64,000 nt of DNA from positions 310,001 through 374,000 of the forward strand of contig NZ_FREX01000002.1 of the NCBI RefSeq assembly GCF_900143565.1, given 5' to 3'. The notes under the pieces are model-generated. The model saw only the letters and a program-made list of their open reading frames with translations. It searched no databases and was not told the DNA's origin. Below are positions 26,515-35,651 of this stretch, piece after piece; positions within the stretch are counted from its first letter, which is position 1; every line of letters starts with the position of its first letter. This DNA is from Pseudovibrio sp. Alg231-02 (lineage in GTDB: Bacteria; Pseudomonadota; Alphaproteobacteria; Rhizobiales; Stappiaceae). Both the position numbers and the translations under genes were made by a program.

Positions 26515-26544
26515 GGTCGGCAGTGCTGCCGGCCTCCTTTGTTT
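26515..26544 (+). terminator. Probable terminator after the TIM-barrel gene
   Basis: GGTCGGCA-GTGC-TGCCGGCC (one G-T wobble) followed by T-rich sequence, 32 bases after the stop codon. Confidence 0.6.
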
Positions 26545-26934
26545 GAGCGATCAAAGTAACCAGTAAAACCAATTGTGATCGCAGTGTGTGACGTGCCTTC
26601 CCAGTGGGATTTATCGACTCAGGACAATCTTGGGTAGGTATGGGAAACTGCCCCACCGTCCTCAGAATGGGCATGGAATTTCATGGTCCGGCATGGGAAA
26701 ACCGGGGCTTAGCCAAGGCTAATAGGTTAAAATCACTAGAGCCAATCGGCGAAATTCTTTCTTCGACCTCTGTAAAAACTGTGAGTACTTCTGGTTGTAA
26801 TCGTATTTTGGATGCGTGTAACTCGCAGAAATCCCTGCGTAAACTCCTATCAATACTTCGTTTACCATAATTGGTGATAACTAGCAGATGTTAAGGGGCA
26901 TTCTTTTCGGTTTGGGCTGGTGGGTTCATTGACG

Positions 26935-26969
26935 TCCCATGCTATCCCATGGTATCCCATAGGCTCCCG
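26935..26969. promoter_or_regulatory. Putative MraZ operator: four TCCC(A/G) boxes at 10-bp period
   Basis: TCCCA at 26935, 26945 and 26955 and TCCCG at 26965 recur every 10 bases; on the - strand they read TGGGA-N5. MraZ is known to bind direct TGGGN repeats with 5-base spacers upstream of its own gene. The array lies about 130 bases before mraZ, so autoregulation of the dcw cluster is inferred. Confidence 0.7.
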
Positions 26970-27101
26970 GGATATTCCGGTTTGTACTTCAGTAATCTTG
27001 TTGTTTTTGCCTGATTTGAGCGCTGGCTCTCCAAGGAGTGGAGAGTTGTTTGATGTGCCGCTGACAGATCAAGAAGATCTGGCTCATTAAAGAGGGGACC
27101 A

Positions 27102-27572
27102 ATGGCTGGTTTTGTTTCGCACTTCACCAATCGGGTGGATGCAAAGGGTCGTGTATCGATCCCTGCACCCTTTCGTGCGGCGTTGGCGAAAGACGGCTTT
27201 GAGGGACTCTACTGTTTCCCATCTCCTTTTCAGGAGGCGGTTGATGCAGGCGGTAACGGACTTACAGCGGAAATCCAGAAACGACTTGATGCGTTTTCAA
27301 CGCTCTCAATGGAGTACGACGCTCTGTCCACGGCGCTTTACGGCGCAAGTGAAACCCTGAAAATTGATCGGGATGGCCGGATTGTTCTTTCTGAGATGAT
27401 CCGCAACCACACCGGCATTGATGGCGAAGTCACGTTTGTTGGGCAGGGGTTTAAGTTTCAGATTTGGGAACCGACAAGGTTCTCCAAGCACCGCGACGAG
27501 GCTATGAAGCGGGCGCTTGCAGTATTGTCTTCCGGCGGTGCGCCGGGGACGACAGCCGGAGGGGCACTATGA
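27102..27572 (+). CDS. mraZ: Transcriptional regulator MraZ
   Basis: A 156-residue protein with two AbrB-like repeats, the first HFTNRVDAKGRVSIPAPFRAAL and the second LKIDRDGRIVLSEMIRNHTGI. MraZ forms a ring-shaped oligomer, binds repeats in its own promoter, and is normally the first gene of the dcw cluster. AGAGGGGA lies just before the ATG. The gene overlaps rsmH by ATGA. The box array at 26935-26969 is the expected target. Confidence 0.93.
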   Translation: MAGFVSHFTNRVDAKGRVSIPAPFRAALAKDGFEGLYCFPSPFQEAVDAGGNGLTAEIQKRLDAFSTLSMEYDALSTALYGASETLKIDRDGRIVLSEMIRNHTGIDGEVTFVGQGFKFQIWEPTRFSKHRDEAMKRALAVLSSGGAPGTTAGGAL

Positions 27573-28609
27573 TGACGGGCGGCGACGGAGACAAATCCGG
27601 TATCGCTGGCGGACCAGCGCGTCACATTCCAGTCCTTCTGGAACGGGTGCGGGAGGCAATGGCCCCCGCGCCGGGTGATGTGATTATTGACGGCACGTTC
27701 GGTGCCGGTGGTTACTCCAGGGCTTTTCTTGAGGCTGGAGCCAGTGTGATTGGCGTTGATCGGGATCCAGATGCGATCCGTGACGGTCGCGTTTTGGAGC
27801 AAGAGTCCGATGGACGCTTGCAACTGGTTCATGGGCAGTTTGTTGATCTTGAAGACCATGCACGCACGCTTGGCTATGATGCTGTTGACGGCGTGGTGAT
27901 GGATCTTGGCGTGTCTTCCATGCAGTTGGATCAGGCGGAGCGTGGTTTCTCGTTCCGGTTCGATGGACCGTTGGATATGCGCATGGAGCAGGATGGTCCA
28001 AGTGCGGCGGACGTGGTGAATACCATGGAGCGCCAGCACTTGACGCGCATCATTGGGATGCTTGGCGAAGAAAAGCGTGCTTCCAGTGTTTCCCATGCCA
28101 TTTGTCAGGCGCGTGAAGAGAAGCCTTTTGAGACGACGCTTGAGCTTGCTCGCGTTATCGAGAAGGTGGTGAAGCGTAATCCGAAGAAGGCCAGCATTCA
28201 TCCGGCAACGCGGACCTTTCAGGCGCTACGTATCTATGTGAATGGCGAGTTGCATCAGGCGGCTGGTGCTCTTGCTGCAGCGGAACGGGTTTTGCGTCCG
28301 GGTGGGCGTCTGGTTGTTGTGACGTTCCATAGTCTGGAAGATCGTATTGTAAAGCGGTTCCTTGCGGATCGCTGCAAGACCCGCGGTGGCGGATCCCGCC
28401 ATATGCCGGAGATGGATATTCCTCCTCCGACTTTCGAATTTATCGTGAAGGGCAATCAGGATGCCAGCGTTGAGGAGATTACTGATAATCCTCGCGCACG
28501 TTCTGCTCGTTTGAGAGCTGGACGGCGGTTGGATACGCCTTCGCGGGAGTTAGATATTCATGCGGCAGGCGTTCCGCGCCTTGCTTCATTCCACGGTCTA
28601 GGAGGCTAA
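27569..28609 (+). CDS. rsmH: 16S rRNA (cytosine-1402-N4)-methyltransferase
   Basis: About 346 residues. ARHIPVLLERVREAMAP, DGTFGAGGYSRAFLEAGA (SAM-binding loop), GVVMDLGVSSMQLD, NPKKASIHPATRTFQALRIYVN and VVTFHSLEDRIVKRF are the MraW/RsmH hallmarks. It N4-methylates C1402 in 16S rRNA, a ribosome fidelity modification. The ATG at 27569 overlaps the mraZ stop codon. The frame extends upstream into mraZ but without family sequence. Confidence 0.94.
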   Translation: MMTGGDGDKSGIAGGPARHIPVLLERVREAMAPAPGDVIIDGTFGAGGYSRAFLEAGASVIGVDRDPDAIRDGRVLEQESDGRLQLVHGQFVDLEDHARTLGYDAVDGVVMDLGVSSMQLDQAERGFSFRFDGPLDMRMEQDGPSAADVVNTMERQHLTRIIGMLGEEKRASSVSHAICQAREEKPFETTLELARVIEKVVKRNPKKASIHPATRTFQALRIYVNGELHQAAGALAAAERVLRPGGRLVVVTFHSLEDRIVKRFLADRCKTRGGGSRHMPEMDIPPPTFEFIVKGNQDASVEEITDNPRARSARLRAGRRLDTPSRELDIHAAGVPRLASFHGLGG

Positions 28610-28612
28610 GCT

Positions 28613-28966
28613 ATGCTGCGCTTCGTAAATCTGTTCTTTATTGTTGCGGTGGTTATTGGTGCTGCGCTCGTTTACGACATCAAGATGTCTAACGAAAACC
28701 TTGCCGATCAGGTGCGTCAGCTTTCTGCTGAGATTGCTAAGGAAAAAGACGATATCCGTTACTACAAAGCCCAGTGGAGTGTGCTTAATCAGCCGGGGCG
28801 TTTGCAGGGTATCGTTGATCGTTACAACGATATTTTGAAGCTTGAGCCACTGCGTGCGGAACAGATCACGACACTGAAGGCGTTGCCGGTTAGACCTGTT
28901 CTGATGGAGCCAGTCTCTGCTGATGCGATGAGCGGTTACGCCAGTCGCGTTACATCCGTACAGTGA
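28613..28966 (+). CDS. ftsL: Cell division protein FtsL
   Basis: A 117-residue bitopic protein: one N-terminal membrane helix (FVNLFFIVAVVIGAALVYDI) and a periplasmic coiled coil (NLADQVRQLSAEIAKEKDDI) ending in a segment with NQPGRLQGIVDR. The family is poorly conserved, so position between rsmH and ftsI supports the call. FtsL works with FtsB and FtsQ to activate FtsWI at the septum. GGAGG lies 7 bases before the ATG and overlaps the rsmH stop codon. Confidence 0.85.
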   Translation: MLRFVNLFFIVAVVIGAALVYDIKMSNENLADQVRQLSAEIAKEKDDIRYYKAQWSVLNQPGRLQGIVDRYNDILKLEPLRAEQITTLKALPVRPVLMEPVSADAMSGYASRVTSVQ

Positions 28967-28977
28967 GGGAGGGGCTC

Positions 28978-30702
28978 GTGGCCAGGAAAGCTGACAGCTC
29001 CTTTTTGCGGCGGTCTAATGTGAACCAAAAGCATGGCACAAGTGCGATCCGGCTTCGTGGTCCGGGACGCTCGCGCATTTTCTTTGCGATGACTATTTTT
29101 GTGTTTGTGTACGGAGCTATTGCCGGTCGTCTGATCCTGCTTGGTTTGCAGGATGGGGACCCTGCTGAGCGGTTCCTTGCTGCACAGAGTTCTGTTGCTC
29201 AGGCGCGCCCTGATATTGTTGACCGCAATGGTGAAATCCTCGCGACCGATATCAAGAGTGCTGCGCTTTATGCTGAGCCGCGCAAGATCCCTGATACAGA
29301 TGAAGTCTTTGACGGGCTGATCTCTGTTTTGCCGGAGCTGGATACGCCATCTATCAAGAAGCGTCTTGAGAGCAATGCGCTGTTTACGTGGCTCAAGCGT
29401 GAGATCTCGGTTGAGCAGCGACAGGCCATTCACGCGCTGGGTTTGCCGGGTGTCGGCTTCCGTGAGAGCAATAAGCGGTTTTATCCAGGTGGTCAGACGG
29501 TCAGTCACATTCTGGGGACTGTGAATGTCGACAACCAGGGCCTCTCTGGTATGGAGAAGTATGTCGATCAGGCGTGGCTGAAGGATCTGCAGGATCTTGG
29601 CTTTACGCAGGATCGGACCATGGAGCCTGTCAAGCTTTCGGTTGATCTGCGGGTTCAGCATGCGGTGCGTGATGAGCTGCGCCGTTCCATGGAATACTAC
29701 AAGGCCAAAGCGGCCATGGGTGTGGTGCTGAAAGCGGACACTGGTGAAGTGATCGCCATGACGTCGCTGCCGGACTTTGATCCAAACAACCGTCAGCAGG
29801 CGCTTGAAAAAGCACGCATGAACCGGGTGACTGGTGGTGTGTTTGAGATGGGCTCCATCTTTAAAGGCATTACCATTGCGATGGCGCTGGATAGCGGCAA
29901 GGTGAAGCTGGAAGACGGCTTTGACGCTACCAAGCCTATCCGTGTTGCAGGTCAGAAGATCGATGACTTCCACGGGAAACGCCGTGTTTTGTCCGTGCCT
30001 GAAGTTTTCATTTACTCCTCCAATATCGGCACCATCAAAGTCATGCAGAAAGCGGGCATTGAGGAGCAAAAGGCGTTCCTGAAGAAGGTTGGCCTGACCC
30101 AGAAAATGACGACCGAGATTCCTGGCGTTGCGCGGCCTCTGCTTCCACCGAAGTGGAATGATCTTGCTGCAATGACGATCTCTTTTGGTCATGGTTTGGG
30201 TGTAACGCCGCTGCAGATGGCTGTTGCGGGTGCAACTCTGGTCAATGGCGGCAAGTATCTTGAACCAACGTTCCTACCTCGCAGTGAGGAAGACGCTGAC
30301 AAGCTTGCTCAACAGGTTCTGAAACCAGAAACCAGCGAGATCCTTCGGTATCTCAACCGTGAAAATGTCCTGCGTGGATCCGGGCGGCGTGCTGCTGTGC
30401 CGGGTTATGATGTTGGCGGTAAGACTGGAACAGCGCAGAAGGTTGTGAATGGCCGTTATGCTGAAGGTGTTTATCTGAACTCCTTTATGTCGGCGTTCCC
30501 GATGTCCAATCCTGAGTATCTCGTTTTGATTGTTTTGGATGAGCCGCAAAAAGTGGAGGGGCAACGTTATTCCACCGCAGGGTGGAATGCTGTGCCAACC
30601 ACTGCATCTGTTATCCGCAGAATTGCACCAATGCTCGGCGTAGTGCCTGATTTCGCAGATGACGCAGAAACAATTCCGGTTTCATATCAGAACCGGAACT
30701 AA
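28978..30702 (+). CDS. ftsI: Peptidoglycan D,D-transpeptidase FtsI (PBP3)
   Basis: About 574 residues. A single N-terminal membrane helix is followed by a PBP dimerisation domain (RPDIVDRNGEILATDI) and the transpeptidase domain with GSIFKG (active Ser in SxxK), YSSNIGT (SxN) and GGKTGTAQK (KTG). It crosslinks septal peptidoglycan as FtsW's partner. The GTG at 28978 is chosen because GGAGGGG lies 5 bases upstream; the frame also has a GTG at 28963 overlapping the ftsL stop. Confidence 0.93.
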   Translation: MARKADSSFLRRSNVNQKHGTSAIRLRGPGRSRIFFAMTIFVFVYGAIAGRLILLGLQDGDPAERFLAAQSSVAQARPDIVDRNGEILATDIKSAALYAEPRKIPDTDEVFDGLISVLPELDTPSIKKRLESNALFTWLKREISVEQRQAIHALGLPGVGFRESNKRFYPGGQTVSHILGTVNVDNQGLSGMEKYVDQAWLKDLQDLGFTQDRTMEPVKLSVDLRVQHAVRDELRRSMEYYKAKAAMGVVLKADTGEVIAMTSLPDFDPNNRQQALEKARMNRVTGGVFEMGSIFKGITIAMALDSGKVKLEDGFDATKPIRVAGQKIDDFHGKRRVLSVPEVFIYSSNIGTIKVMQKAGIEEQKAFLKKVGLTQKMTTEIPGVARPLLPPKWNDLAAMTISFGHGLGVTPLQMAVAGATLVNGGKYLEPTFLPRSEEDADKLAQQVLKPETSEILRYLNRENVLRGSGRRAAVPGYDVGGKTGTAQKVVNGRYAEGVYLNSFMSAFPMSNPEYLVLIVLDEPQKVEGQRYSTAGWNAVPTTASVIRRIAPMLGVVPDFADDAETIPVSYQNRN

Positions 30703-30715
30703 ACAGGAGAATTGA

Positions 30716-30796
30716 ATGAGGCAATACACGGAGATTTTGGGGAAATATGAAGACAATTGTTCTCCAAATCTGGTTTGCCACATTCATGTCTCATAG
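30716..30796 (+). CDS. Possible 26-residue leader peptide upstream of murEF
   Basis: A short ORF starting MRQYTEILGKYEDN begins at an ATG with AGGAGA 5 bases upstream, a better ribosome site than murEF itself has. It ends at TAG 18 bases before the murEF ATG, whose own site is weak and distant. Translation of the short ORF could couple to murEF. It is too short to assign to any family, so a chance ORF is possible. Confidence 0.35.
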   Translation: MRQYTEILGKYEDNCSPNLVCHIHVS

Positions 30797-30814
30797 GCCG
30801 GACATATCGACGCT

Positions 30815-33800
30815 ATGTTGCTTAAAGACCTTACAAAACAAGAGATAATCTCCGCCGAGGGCGATGGACCAGACGGGGTTGATACTCTTAATATTTCGGG
30901 GCTTACTGCTGATAGTCGAGCAGTGGAGCCCGGTTTTGTTTTTGCTGCTCTCAAGGGTGCGAAAATTGATGGTGCGAAATTTATCGAGCAGGCCGTAGAC
31001 GCTGGTGCTGCTGCCATTTTGATTGATGCGGATAGAATTTCTGATGATATCCGCAAGCAAGCCAAACAGGTTCCGCTGGTCGCTGCACAAGATGCGCGCC
31101 GGGAGCTTGCTTTGATGGCGGCTGCTTTCTCTGGCAAACAGCCTGAGAAGATGGTCGCTGTTACAGGCACTGCGGGCAAAACGTCTGTTGCTGTTTTCGT
31201 GCGTCAGATCTTTGAATATGCCGGGCTGGTTTCTGCCAGTCTTGGAACCATTGGTACTGTCACATCGACAGGGCAGAGCTATGGCGGCTTGACCACACCT
31301 GACCCTGTGTCTTTGCATGAAGACCTTAAGCGTCTGGCAGAGGATGGGATTACCCATGCGGCCCTGGAGGCGTCCAGTCACGGGTTGGACCAGCATCGTC
31401 TTGATGGTGTGCGCATTGTTGCAGCTGGCTTTACCAACCTTGGCCGAGACCACATGGACTACCACCCAACGGTGGAAGACTACCTTCAGGCAAAATTGCG
31501 TTTGTTCCGCGATCTTTTGCCGGATGATGGTGTGGTTGTTGTTGATCCGGAAACGCAATTTGCTGACCGCGTTCTGGCGATTGCGGAAGAGCGCGGCCTC
31601 AAGACGTTTACGACTGGTGTTTTTGGCGATGATCTGAAAGTGCTTAGCGTTCAGCCGGAAGGGTTCAGTCAGGTTCTTGAGCTGGAAACGGTTGAGGGCG
31701 TGTTTTCTGTCGCCTTGCCGCTGGCAGGTGATTTTCAGGTGAGCAATGCCCTGATTGCTGCGGGGCTGGCTATTTCTGCTGGTGTGGAGCTTCAAACTGT
31801 TCTTGAAGCGCTGACTGTGCTGCGTGGTGCGCCGGGCCGGATTGAGCATGTAGGCACACGTGAAAACGGCGCTCTGGTATTCGTGGATTATGCTCATAAG
31901 CCGGAAGCGCTGGAGAATGTGCTTGCAGCATTACGTCCCTTTGCGGCTGGTCGCCTGATCAGTGTGTTGGGGTGTGGCGGTGATCGTGATGCGGGTAAAC
32001 GTCCGTTAATGGGCGAGATTTCTGCTCGTCTTGCTGATGTTTCCATTGTGACTGATGATAATCCGCGCACGGAAGATCCTGACAAAATTCGTGAGGAGAT
32101 TGTTGCTGCCTGTCCTGCCGCGCTTGAGATTGGAGATCGTGCACTTGCTATTCGCCAGGCGGTGAAGATGCTGCAGGAAGGCGATGTGCTTTGTGTGGCC
32201 GGTAAGGGGCATGAAACAGGGCAGATTGTTGGAACAGAAGTTCTGCCTTTCTCTGACCATGAAGAAATCCAGAAAGCGCTTGCAGAAGCTTCTGCTGAAA
32301 ATGGTGGGTCTCCTGTTGCTGAGAGTGATCTGCCTGAGATCTCTCTTGATCTGGATGAGATGGATCTGCTGGCTGATGAAGGTGATGAGCTGGCAGCTGC
32401 AGACGCGCTGGATGATGATGACCTATTGGCTGCGGTGCAGGCTGGTGTTGAGGAGCTGGAAGCTACTCTGCCGGAAAATCCTGATGATGCGCGTGATCAA
32501 GAGGAAGAAGACTGGCTGGCGCTGGAAGAAGATGTTCTGGGCGCTGATGATCTTGCAGATGCGGAACTGGCTGATGTTGAAAGCCATGATCCTGATTTTG
32601 GCAAGGATGGCTTCCCCAATGTTGCGGAAGATACACCGGATGCACTTGAAGACGAGCTGCTGGGTGATCTAGCGGCTATCGAAGCCGAAGCCGAAGCCGA
32701 AGCCGAAGCCGAAGCCGAAGCCGAAGCCGAAGCCGAAGCCGAAGAGAAGCCTGAAGTCGCGGCAGAGAGTGCTGTTGAGCCGGAAGAGGCGCCAAACGCG
32801 GATGCGGATGCATTTCTTGCGGATGAAGGTCTTGAAGAGGTTGCTCCGGAGGTCACGGAAGATGTATCGCAGTCCACTCAACCCGATGAGCAGGACGGCA
32901 CAGAAGCAATAGGTGGGTTACCTGCTTCTGAGGAACCTACTGAGACGGCTGAGACTGCTGCTTTTGAGCGTAAAACCGAAGAAAAACCAAAGCTCAAGTC
33001 AGCGATAGACAAGCCTGAGTGGACTATCGTCCCCCATATCAACCTATTGGACCCGGACATTAAGTCGGAATATGAGCGGCAAATGATTGAACTGCCTGAA
33101 ATAGACCGTGGGCCGCTGTGGCTGCTTAACGATTTTCTGGAGGCAGTAGATGGGGATGTTCACGGTGATCTGAGTGATGACATAACCGGAATCTCCATTG
33201 ATAGCCGGGTGATCCAGCCCGGTGAAGCCTTCTTCGCGATTAAGGGCGAGAACTTTGACGGTCATGCGTTCGCGGGAACAGCTGTTGAGGCTGGTGCTGC
33301 TGTGGCTGTTGTTGCGCGTGACAAGCTTGCTGAGCTGCCGGAAGGTGGCCGCTATGTGGCTGTTGATGATGTGCTTCAAGCGTTGGAGCGCCTTGGTGTG
33401 GTTGCTCGCGCGCGCTCGAAAGCTCGGATCATCGCGGTTACTGGTTCTGTTGGAAAAACAGGCACGAAAGAAGCTTTGCGTCTCTGCCTGTCAAAGTCCG
33501 GTATCACCCATGCACCTGTGGCGAGCTTCAACAACCATTGGGGTGTGCCGCTGACATTGGCGCGTATGCATGCTGATACTGAGTTTGGCATCTTTGAGAT
33601 TGGTATGAACCATCGCGGTGAGATCACGCCACTGGTGAAAATGGTTCGTCCGCATGTGGCAATCGTGACCACTGTGGAGCCTGTGCATCTGGAAGCCTTT
33701 AACTCCGTTGAAGATATCGCGCGTGCGAAGGCTGAGATCTTCACTGGCATCGAAAAGGGTGGTGTGGCGATCCTGAACCGGGATAACCGACAGTATGATT

Positions 33801-34534
33801 TGCTTCGCTATCTGGCAGCTGTGGCCGGAGTACGGAACATTGTCAGCTTTGGTATGCAGCCGGGTGCTCAGTCCATTGCCAAAAAAGTGGCTGCAAACCC
33901 AGATTGTTCTTGCCTGAATGCCAATATTCTTGGGCAGGAAATCTCCTACAAGATCGGCGCTCCAGGCGCACACCATGTGATCAACTCACTGGGCGTGCTG
34001 ACCGGGGTTATGGAGCTGGGGGCCAATCTTGCGTTTGCTGGTCTGGCCCTTGCAGAAATGTCTGCGCCGAAAGGGCGTGGTGCGCAGACCGTTCTTGATG
34101 TGAATGGTGGCACGGCGTTGCTTGTTGACGAGAGCTATAATGCCAATCCGGCGAGTATGCGGGCTGCGATCAATCTGGTGGCTGGTTTGCCCGTTGCGAA
34201 GAATGGCCGTCGCATCGCCGTATTGGGAGATATGCTCGAATTAGGTGCAGATTCCGACAAGTTGCACGCAGACCTTGCGCGTGAACTGGAGCGCGCAAAG
34301 ATCGACGTGGTTTATTGTGTGGGTACTCACATGAAGGTGCTCTGGGACCTGTTGCCTGCACAGACCAGAGGCGCCTATTCAGAGACCTCCGACAAACTGG
34401 AAAAAGACCTGTTGTCGGAAGTGCGTCCCAACGACATCGTGATGGTAAAGGGCTCCCTTGGAACCCGTATGGGTCCACTTGTGGATGCCTTGAAGAAACG
34501 TTTTCCTGAACCGGCTGCAACCGGTAAGTCCTGA
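30815..34534 (+). CDS. murE-murF: MurE-MurF fusion with long acidic linker
   Basis: One 1239-residue frame holds two peptidoglycan precursor ligases. Residues 1 to ~480 are MurE: ATP loop GTAGKT (~117), YLQAKLRLF with the carbamylated Lys, and DNPRTEDP (~414), the motif linked to meso-diaminopimelate. Residues ~768-1239 are MurF: SIDSRVIQPGEAFFAIKGENFDGH, GSVGKTGTKEAL (~876), NNHWGVPLTLAR and DESYNANPASM. Together they would add meso-DAP and then D-Ala-D-Ala to UDP-MurNAc-dipeptide. Between them lie ~280 residues rich in Asp, Glu and Ala, including ten EA pairs encoded by GAAGCC repeats. The linker's length and charge are unusual. Confidence 0.92.
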   Translation: MLLKDLTKQEIISAEGDGPDGVDTLNISGLTADSRAVEPGFVFAALKGAKIDGAKFIEQAVDAGAAAILIDADRISDDIRKQAKQVPLVAAQDARRELALMAAAFSGKQPEKMVAVTGTAGKTSVAVFVRQIFEYAGLVSASLGTIGTVTSTGQSYGGLTTPDPVSLHEDLKRLAEDGITHAALEASSHGLDQHRLDGVRIVAAGFTNLGRDHMDYHPTVEDYLQAKLRLFRDLLPDDGVVVVDPETQFADRVLAIAEERGLKTFTTGVFGDDLKVLSVQPEGFSQVLELETVEGVFSVALPLAGDFQVSNALIAAGLAISAGVELQTVLEALTVLRGAPGRIEHVGTRENGALVFVDYAHKPEALENVLAALRPFAAGRLISVLGCGGDRDAGKRPLMGEISARLADVSIVTDDNPRTEDPDKIREEIVAACPAALEIGDRALAIRQAVKMLQEGDVLCVAGKGHETGQIVGTEVLPFSDHEEIQKALAEASAENGGSPVAESDLPEISLDLDEMDLLADEGDELAAADALDDDDLLAAVQAGVEELEATLPENPDDARDQEEEDWLALEEDVLGADDLADAELADVESHDPDFGKDGFPNVAEDTPDALEDELLGDLAAIEAEAEAEAEAEAEAEAEAEAEEKPEVAAESAVEPEEAPNADADAFLADEGLEEVAPEVTEDVSQSTQPDEQDGTEAIGGLPASEEPTETAETAAFERKTEEKPKLKSAIDKPEWTIVPHINLLDPDIKSEYERQMIELPEIDRGPLWLLNDFLEAVDGDVHGDLSDDITGISIDSRVIQPGEAFFAIKGENFDGHAFAGTAVEAGAAVAVVARDKLAELPEGGRYVAVDDVLQALERLGVVARARSKARIIAVTGSVGKTGTKEALRLCLSKSGITHAPVASFNNHWGVPLTLARMHADTEFGIFEIGMNHRGEITPLVKMVRPHVAIVTTVEPVHLEAFNSVEDIARAKAEIFTGIEKGGVAILNRDNRQYDLLRYLAAVAGVRNIVSFGMQPGAQSIAKKVAANPDCSCLNANILGQEISYKIGAPGAHHVINSLGVLTGVMELGANLAFAGLALAEMSAPKGRGAQTVLDVNGGTALLVDESYNANPASMRAAINLVAGLPVAKNGRRIAVLGDMLELGADSDKLHADLARELERAKIDVVYCVGTHMKVLWDLLPAQTRGAYSETSDKLEKDLLSEVRPNDIVMVKGSLGTRMGPLVDALKKRFPEPAATGKS
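32681..32740 (+). repeat. Ten tandem GAAGCC hexamers in the murE-murF linker
   Basis: Ten perfect GAAGCC units encode ten Glu-Ala pairs, followed by GAAGAG. Slippage by whole units keeps frame, so the linker length may vary between strains without breaking the gene. Confidence 0.95.
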
Positions 34535-34544
34535 GGTTGACTAA

Positions 34545-35639
34545 ATGCTATATTTGCTGGCGGAGCTTTCAGAGGTTTATCCTTCCCTGTCTGCGCTGAA
34601 TGTTTTTAAATACATTACGTTCCGTACCGGCGGCGCGATTATGACTGCTTTGTTGTTTGTGTTCCTGTTTGGCCCGCGCATCATTGATGCATTGCGTTCG
34701 CGTCAGGGTCACGGACAGCCAATTCGTGAAGACGGGCCTGCGAGCCATCTGCTGACAAAAAAGGGTACGCCTACCATGGGCGGCCTGATGATCCTTTCCG
34801 GGATGATTGTTGCGACGCTGTTGTGGGCTGACCTTCGCAATCCCTATACCTGGATCGTTCTGGGTGTGACTGTCGGTTTTGGCCTCATTGGTTTTTATGA
34901 TGACTATCTGAAAGTCACCAAGTCTTCGCACAAAGGCTTTGGCGGTAAAGCACGCTTGGGTCTTGAGTTCCTGATTGCGGGTCTTGCGGCTTTTGCGGTG
35001 ACGCTTCTGGATGCCGAGCCATTTTCCACCAGTATCGGTTTTCCGTTCTTTAAAGAGCTGACGCTGAACCTAGGTCTGTTCTTCATCCCATTCGCTGCCT
35101 TTGTTGTTGTTGGCGCGGGCAATGCGGTGAACCTGACTGATGGTCTGGACGGTCTTGCGATTGTGCCGGTGATGATTGCTGCTGCCGCGTTTGGTCTGGT
35201 CGCATACCTGACTGGTAATGCTGTGTTCTCCAGCTATCTACAGATCCACCATGTGGCGGGCACTGGTGAGCTTGCTGTTGTGTGTGGTGCGGTGATTGGG
35301 GCTGGTCTTGGGTTCTTATGGTTCAACGCTCCACCTGCTGCGATCTTTATGGGTGATACAGGTTCTCTGGCTCTGGGCGGTATGCTGGGCGCGATTGCTG
35401 TTGCGACCAAGCACGAGATTGTTCTGGCGATCATCGGCGGTCTGTTTGTGCTGGAAGCGGTTTCAGTGATTGTGCAGGTGGCGTCGTTCAAGCTGACTGG
35501 CAAGCGTGTGTTCCGCATGGCGCCAATTCACCACCACTTTGAGCATCTGGGCTGGACTGAGAGTCAGGTGGTTATTCGTTTCTGGATCATTGCTGTTGTG
35601 CTGGCCCTTGTTGGTCTTGCCACACTGAAACTGCGTTAG
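34545..35639 (+). CDS. mraY: Phospho-N-acetylmuramoyl-pentapeptide transferase
   Basis: A 364-residue protein with about ten membrane segments. [42 protein letters not shown] and [12 protein letters not shown] carry the Mg2+-binding aspartates, and [13 protein letters not shown] the HHH motif. MraY moves phospho-MurNAc-pentapeptide onto undecaprenyl phosphate, making lipid I at the inner membrane. Length matches the family. It follows murEF by 10 bases. Confidence 0.95.
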   Translation: MLYLLAELSEVYPSLSALNVFKYITFRTGGAIMTALLFVFLFGPRIIDALRSRQGHGQPIREDGPASHLLTKKGTPTMGGLMILSGMIVATLLWADLRNPYTWIVLGVTVGFGLIGFYDDYLKVTKSSHKGFGGKARLGLEFLIAGLAAFAVTLLDAEPFSTSIGFPFFKELTLNLGLFFIPFAAFVVVGAGNAVNLTDGLDGLAIVPVMIAAAAFGLVAYLTGNAVFSSYLQIHHVAGTGELAVVCGAVIGAGLGFLWFNAPPAAIFMGDTGSLALGGMLGAIAVATKHEIVLAIIGGLFVLEAVSVIVQVASFKLTGKRVFRMAPIHHHFEHLGWTESQVVIRFWIIAVVLALVGLATLKLR

Positions 35640-35651
35640 GAGGTTCGACAC

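Larger units (their letters stand above)
26484..27101. other. Long gap before the dcw cluster
   Basis: 618 bases without a convincing gene; an ORF at 26604-26870 lacks codon and domain character. The stretch holds a terminator near its start and the MraZ-type boxes near its end, so it probably contains the main dcw promoter. Confidence 0.5.

Noticed and set aside
26604-26870. 88-residue ORF upstream of mraZ
   Set aside because: No ribosome site, no family-like sequence, atypical codons; it lies in what is probably the dcw promoter region.
32497-32881. Ser/Ala-rich and Phe/Gly-rich ORFs antisense to the murEF linker
   Set aside because: They are reverse-strand readings of the GAAGCC repeat and acidic linker, not genes.
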